Below, in pieces: positions 58,205 through 64,000 of a stretch of 64,000 bases of DNA (position 1 is its first letter; each line of letters starts with the position of its first letter). Below the pieces are notes generated by a model. The model was not told the DNA's origin. It did no database searches and worked only from the letters and a program-made list of their open reading frames with translations. The DNA is taken from NCBI RefSeq assembly GCF_900091585.1, contig NZ_FMHT01000003.1:5013501-5077500 (forward strand). Reading direction: 5' to 3'. The translations under genes were made by a program, and so were the position numbers. This stretch comes from Micromonospora nigra. GTDB taxonomy: Bacteria; Actinomycetota; Actinomycetes; Mycobacteriales; Micromonosporaceae.

Positions 58205-58229
58205 GATACGGTACGGAACGTGTCGTATC
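58205..58229. promoter_or_regulatory. palindromic TetR operator overlapping the start codon
   Basis: A 25-bp interrupted palindrome: GATACG at 58205-58210 mirrors CGTATC at 58224-58229, and inner ACG (58213-58215) mirrors CGT (58219-58221). The TetR GTG start at 58220 lies inside it, so binding would block transcription or initiation of the TetR-hydrolase operon (autorepression). Confidence 0.65.
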
Positions 58230-58930
58230 CAAACCGGCCCGGTGCCTCGGATCCCCCTGCTGGTGCCCGTGGGGGACGTCCACGAGACGAGCGGCGGGAG
58301 CGCGAGATTCTCGCGGTCGTTGGTTCTCTGCTCGCGGAGTCGGGCTACGAAAGCGTCACCTTCGAGGAGGTCGCCCGGCGCGCGGGCGCGTCAAAAGCGA
58401 CCCTTTACCGGCGCTGGAAATCCAAGCGAGACATGGTGATCGCCGCGCTCAAGGCAGGACCGGCGTACCGGGAGGGCCCGGACGAGATCGACACGGGCAG
58501 CCTGCGAGGCGATCTGTTGGCCCTGTGCCAGCGACTCGACCGGACCATGCGCTCTGCCGACGGCCAGACAGCGATGCTCCTGCTCCAGGCGGGCCTGGAG
58601 GACCCCGACCTGTGTGAGGAGATCGAGAGGTCGGTGGGGCCGACGGGTGCGCGACTACCCGCGAGCGTGGTCGAGGCAGCCGTCCGCAGAGGAGAGCTGC
58701 CTGAAGGTGTCGACCCCTTCCCCTACGAAGAGGTCACCGGCGCGGTGCTCCTGCTCCGTCGGGTCAACGGGCTGCAGGCCGACGACCACTACCTCGAAAC
58801 GTTGATCGATGTCGTCCTGATTCCAGCCCTGCACGCCACGACGACCACCGGCCCCCCGATGCCAGCCGGCATCTTCTCCGGACGGCCCGCAACCCAGCCG
58901 ATCCCCAGACACAGTGGAGGAACACCATGA
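58220..58930 (+). CDS. TetR-family transcriptional regulator
   Basis: A 236-residue regulator with helix-turn-helix EREILAVVGSLLAESGYESVTFEEVARRAGASKATLYRRWKSKRDMVI. The ligand domain begins IDTGSLRGDLLALCQ and has PFPYEEVTGAVLLLRRVNGL, similar to the TetR at 30820. GTG at 58220 starts inside a 25-bp palindrome that is probably its operator. The stop overlaps the ATG of the hydrolase gene by 4 bp (ATGA), so regulator and enzyme form one operon; the hydrolase substrate or a related compound may be the inducer. Confidence 0.88.
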   Translation: MSYPNRPGASDPPAGARGGRPRDERREREILAVVGSLLAESGYESVTFEEVARRAGASKATLYRRWKSKRDMVIAALKAGPAYREGPDEIDTGSLRGDLLALCQRLDRTMRSADGQTAMLLLQAGLEDPDLCEEIERSVGPTGARLPASVVEAAVRRGELPEGVDPFPYEEVTGAVLLLRRVNGLQADDHYLETLIDVVLIPALHATTTTGPPMPAGIFSGRPATQPIPRHSGGTP

Positions 58931-59817
58931 AGCCGATGACCATCGAAGGATTCCGCTATCAGCTCCTCCCCGGGGAGCAAGGTGTCGCCATCAACGTCGC
59001 GGTCTCCGGTGACGGCCCCGCGGTCGTGCTGCTCCACGGGTTTCCCCAGACGCACTACATGTGGCGGCACGTCGCACGGGAACTCGCCGAGCGACACACC
59101 GTGATCGTGCCCGACCTGCGGGGCTACGGCGAGAGCGCCAAACCTGCCGCCGCCGGTCCCGAGACCTACTCGAAGCGGGCCATGGCCCGCGATGTGCTGG
59201 CCGTGGCGCGGGAGTTGGGACACGAGCAGTTCGGGCTCGTCGGGCACGACCGGGGCGCCCTCGTCGGGGTCCGAGCCGGCTTGGACCACCCGCAGGCCGT
59301 GGCATACCTCGGCGTCCTCGATGTGCTCCCCACTCTGGACACGTGGGCGGTCCTCCAGGGGGTGAACGCCAAGGTCGCCTGGCATCTCTACCTCATGGCG
59401 CAGCCAGCCGGCCTGCCGGAGAAGATGATCACCGCAGTGGCCCCGGAGTTCTTCAGCTCGTTCCTCGACGCGTGGGACACCGACGGCACGACCTTCACTC
59501 CTGAGGCGCGCCGGCACTACATCGACAGCTCGGTCAACGCCGTCGACTCCATCGTCGCCGACTACCGAGCCACTGCGGGCATAGACCTGGAGATGGATCA
59601 GGCCGACCGCGACGCAGGCAGGCGGTTGACCATGCCGGTCGGAGTCATCTCCCAGGACTGGGGCTCGCAGCTCGGGTTCGACGCAGCGTCACTCTGGGGA
59701 GCCTGGGCTCCCGACCTGACATACCAGGCGATCCAGGCTGGCCACTTCATGGCCGAGGAGAAGCCCGCAGAGATCGTCCGTTTCATCGCAGACCTCGCTG
59801 CCCGCGGCGACGCCTGA
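58927..59817 (+). CDS. alpha/beta hydrolase, epoxide hydrolase/dehalogenase-like
   Basis: A 296-residue alpha/beta-fold hydrolase. HGFPQT at residues 37-42 forms the oxyanion region, the nucleophile elbow is GHDRGA with Asp108 as nucleophile, and the catalytic histidine is His273 (AGHFMAEE). An Asp nucleophile with HGFPQ is the pattern of epoxide hydrolases and haloacetate dehalogenases rather than esterases. A cap domain lies in between (about 130-225). It is translationally coupled to the TetR gene, suggesting an inducible detoxification pair. The substrate cannot be decided from sequence. Confidence 0.85.
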   Translation: MKPMTIEGFRYQLLPGEQGVAINVAVSGDGPAVVLLHGFPQTHYMWRHVARELAERHTVIVPDLRGYGESAKPAAAGPETYSKRAMARDVLAVARELGHEQFGLVGHDRGALVGVRAGLDHPQAVAYLGVLDVLPTLDTWAVLQGVNAKVAWHLYLMAQPAGLPEKMITAVAPEFFSSFLDAWDTDGTTFTPEARRHYIDSSVNAVDSIVADYRATAGIDLEMDQADRDAGRRLTMPVGVISQDWGSQLGFDAASLWGAWAPDLTYQAIQAGHFMAEEKPAEIVRFIADLAARGDA

Positions 59818-59861
59818 CGTCGACCACCTGCGGGTACAGCGCACCCAGGCGTGCAGGAGGG

Positions 59862-61951
59862 TCAGGCGGGACGGAGCCAGAGAGCGCCCAGCGGCGGGAC
59901 CTGAAGGGCGACCGAGGCCGGCAGGCCGTGCCACGGGACGCTCTCCGCGTGCACACCACCGAGGTTGCCCACCCCCGAACCGCCGTAGTGGTGGGCGTCG
60001 GTGTTGAGCACCTCCGCCCACGCGCCCCCGGCCGGCAGCCCGATCCGGTAGTCGTCCAGCGGCCGGGCCGAGAAGTTGACCACGCAGACCAGGGTGGCCC
60101 CGTCGGGCGCGATCCGGACGAACGAGATGGCGTTGTTGGCGACGTCGTCGCCGGCGAGCCAGCGGAACCCGGCGGGCGTGGTGTCCTGCGCCCACAGGGC
60201 GGGGGTGTCCCGGTAGACCCGGTTCAGGTCGCCGACGAGGCGCTGCACGCCGGCGCGGGCGGGGTCGTGCAGCAGGTGCCAGTCGAGGCCGCGTTCCTCG
60301 CTCCACTCCCGGTCGTCGGCCAGTTCGCAGCCCATGAACAGCAGTTGCTTGCCGGGGTGCGCCCACATGTACGCCAGCAGCGCCCGTACGGTGGCCAGCC
60401 GCTGCCACGTGTCGCCGGGCATCTTCGCCGCGAGGCTGCCCTTGCCGTGCACCACCTCGTCGTGGCTGATCGGCAGCACGTAGTTCTCGCTCCACGCGTA
60501 CGCCAGCGAGAAGGTGAGCTGGTGGTGGTGGTGCTGCCGGTAGATCGGGTCCTTCGAGGTGTAGAGCAGGGTGTCGTGCATCCAGCCCATGTTCCACTTG
60601 AACCCGTAGCCGAGCCCGCCGTCGCTGGTGGGGCGGCTCACGCCCGGCCAGGCGGTGGACTCCTCGGCGATCATCACCACCCCGGCGTGCTGCTTGTAGA
60701 CGGTGGCGTTGACCTCCTGCATGAAGGCGATGGCCTCCAGGTTCTCCCGGCCGCCGTGCACGTTCGGCTCCCACTGGCCGTCCTGCCGGGAGTAGTCCAG
60801 GTAGAGCATCGAGGCGACCGCGTCGACGCGCAGCCCGTCGACGTGGAACTGGTCGCACCAGTACAGCGCGTTGGCGACCAGGAAGTTGCGCACCTCGCGG
60901 CGGCCGAAGTCGAACACGTACGTGCCCCAGTCGGGGTGTTCGCCCCGGCGCGGGTCGGGATGCTCGTAGAGGGGGGTGCCGTCGAAGCGGGCCAGGGCCC
61001 ACTCGTCCTTCGGGAAGTGCGCCGGCACCCAGTCGAGGATCACCCCGATCCCGGCGGCGTGCAGCCGGTCCACCAGGTACCGGAAGTCGTCGGGGTCACC
61101 GAACCGGGAGGTCGGCGCGTAGTAGCCGGTGACCTGGTAGCCCCAGGAACCGCCGAACGGGTGCTCCATCACCGGCAGGAACTCCACGTGCGTGAAGCCC
61201 AGCTCCGTGACGTATGCGGTGAGCTGCTCGGCCAGTTCCCGGTAGCCGAGGCCGGGCCGCCACGAACCGAGGTGCACCTCGTAGACGCTCATCGGCTCCT
61301 GGTGCACCTGCCGCTTCGCCCGGCCCGCCAGCCAGTCGGCGTCGCCCCACTCGTACGTCGAGTGGTGCACCACCGACGCGGTGGCCGGCGGCACCTCCGC
61401 GTACGCGGCCAGGGGGTCGGCCTTGTCCCGCCAGTGCCCGTCGGCGCCGAGGATGCGGTACTTGTAGCGGGCTCCGACCCGCGCGCCGGGCACGAAGATC
61501 TCCCACACGCCGCTGGAGCCCAGTGAGCGCATCGGCCAGCCGTCGTCGGGGGACCAGCCGGTGAAGTCGCCGACCACCCGCACCCCGCGCGCGTTGGGCG
61601 CCCACACCGTGAACGCGACGCCTTCGTCGAACACCCGCGCGCCGAGGGCCTCCCACAGCCGCTCGTGCCGGCCCTCGCCGATCAGGTGCAGGTCCAGCTC
61701 GCCGAGGGTGGGCGGATAGCGGTACGGGTCGTCGTGCGGCTGCCCGTCAACCTCCACCCGGTAGTTGAGCACCTCACCCGGCACGGTCGCCTCGAAGACG
61801 CCCACGTCGTGCACCCGCTTCATCGGGTGCCGTTCCCCGTCGACGAGGACGGCGACGTCCCGGGCTCCGCGGCGCAGCGTGCGGATCACCGTCTTCCCGT
61901 CGGCCGGGTGCGCGCCGAGCACGGCGTGCGGGTCGTGGTGGCGGCCGGCGA

Positions 61952-61964
<13 letters not shown>
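59862..61964 (-). CDS. glgB: 1,4-alpha-glucan branching enzyme (GlgB)
   Basis: A 700-residue GH13 branching enzyme that forms alpha-1,6 links in alpha-glucan. The N-terminal carbohydrate-binding modules include [12 protein letters not shown], a GlgB hallmark, and [20 protein letters not shown]. The catalytic barrel has [36 protein letters not shown] with nucleophile Asp381, [12 protein letters not shown] with acid/base Glu434 (53 residues apart, as in E. coli), and [18 protein letters not shown] at 61964 overlaps the glgE stop by 13 bp and has AAGGA 9 nt upstream. It works with GlgE to build branched glucan from maltose-1-phosphate. Confidence 0.96.
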
Positions 61965-63976
<2,012 letters not shown>

Positions 63977-63982
63977 CGGTCC

Positions 63983-63988
63983 AACCTA
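63983..63988 (-). promoter_or_regulatory. -10-like hexamer before glgE
   Basis: Read on the minus strand, TAGGTT ends 6 nt before the GTG at 63976, fitting leaderless transcription. Any -35 would lie beyond the right edge. Confidence 0.35.
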
Positions 63989-64000
63989 CTGTGCGAGATC

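Overview
The window is about 64 kb of very GC-rich DNA with strong third-position G/C bias, frequent GTG and some TTG starts, 4-bp GTGA/ATGA gene overlaps, a GlgE maltosyltransferase and giant secreted RHS/LamG proteins. This fits a filamentous actinomycete; gene style and the cell-envelope content suggest Micromonosporaceae (inference, no search run). I see no rRNA, tRNA, insertion sequence, phage genes or CRISPR array.

Layout. (1) 1-4346: topoisomerase IV pair parE (cut by the left edge) and parC. (2) 4433-22226: a surface-glycan locus. A minus-strand operon pseB-pseC-GT candidate-methyltransferase-pseF-pseG, followed by an AlkB-like gene, and a second minus-strand group pyruvyltransferase-like/GT2/pseI, together with the acetyltransferase pseH, encode a full pseudaminic-acid-type nonulosonate pathway from UDP-GlcNAc to a CMP-sugar. 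Set inside it is a plus-strand operon of acyl carrier protein, AMP-forming ligase, FabG-like SDR and phosphopantetheinyl transferase, divergent from pseH. This is the best candidate for a new system: an ACP-borne acyl donor line dedicated to the nonulosonate. Two membrane enzymes (a GT-C protein and an OafA-type acyltransferase) complete the locus. (3) 22320-25263: small envelope proteins and a secreted C39 peptidase behind a cyclic-di-AMP (ydaO/yuaA) riboswitch. (4) 25458-35628: a teichoic-acid-like locus with a fused cytidylyltransferase/reductase predicted to make CDP-ribitol, two membrane-anchored CDP-polyol phosphotransferases, a TagGH-type exporter, a large membrane protein and a divergent TetR regulator. 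(5) 35902-43481: OmpR/histidine-kinase pair facing an orphan TAXI receptor lipoprotein, an unknown protein, YaaA, a GT-C protein and an App1-type phosphatase. (6) 43677-55917: divergent secreted giants, a LamG/FG-GAP protein and an RHS protein with a low-GC C-terminal tip, followed by a membrane-anchored immunity candidate. (7) 56081-63976: a GHL10-type secreted glycosidase, a TetR-hydrolase operon with a clear palindromic operator, and the glgE-glgB glucan operon (right edge).

Most of the window builds, modifies, exports or attacks cell-surface polymers. Start sites were re-chosen from Shine-Dalgarno spacing, gene overlaps and family N-termini, so many CDS are shorter than the longest open frame. 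Hairpins, promoters and operators were read by eye and not folded by software.
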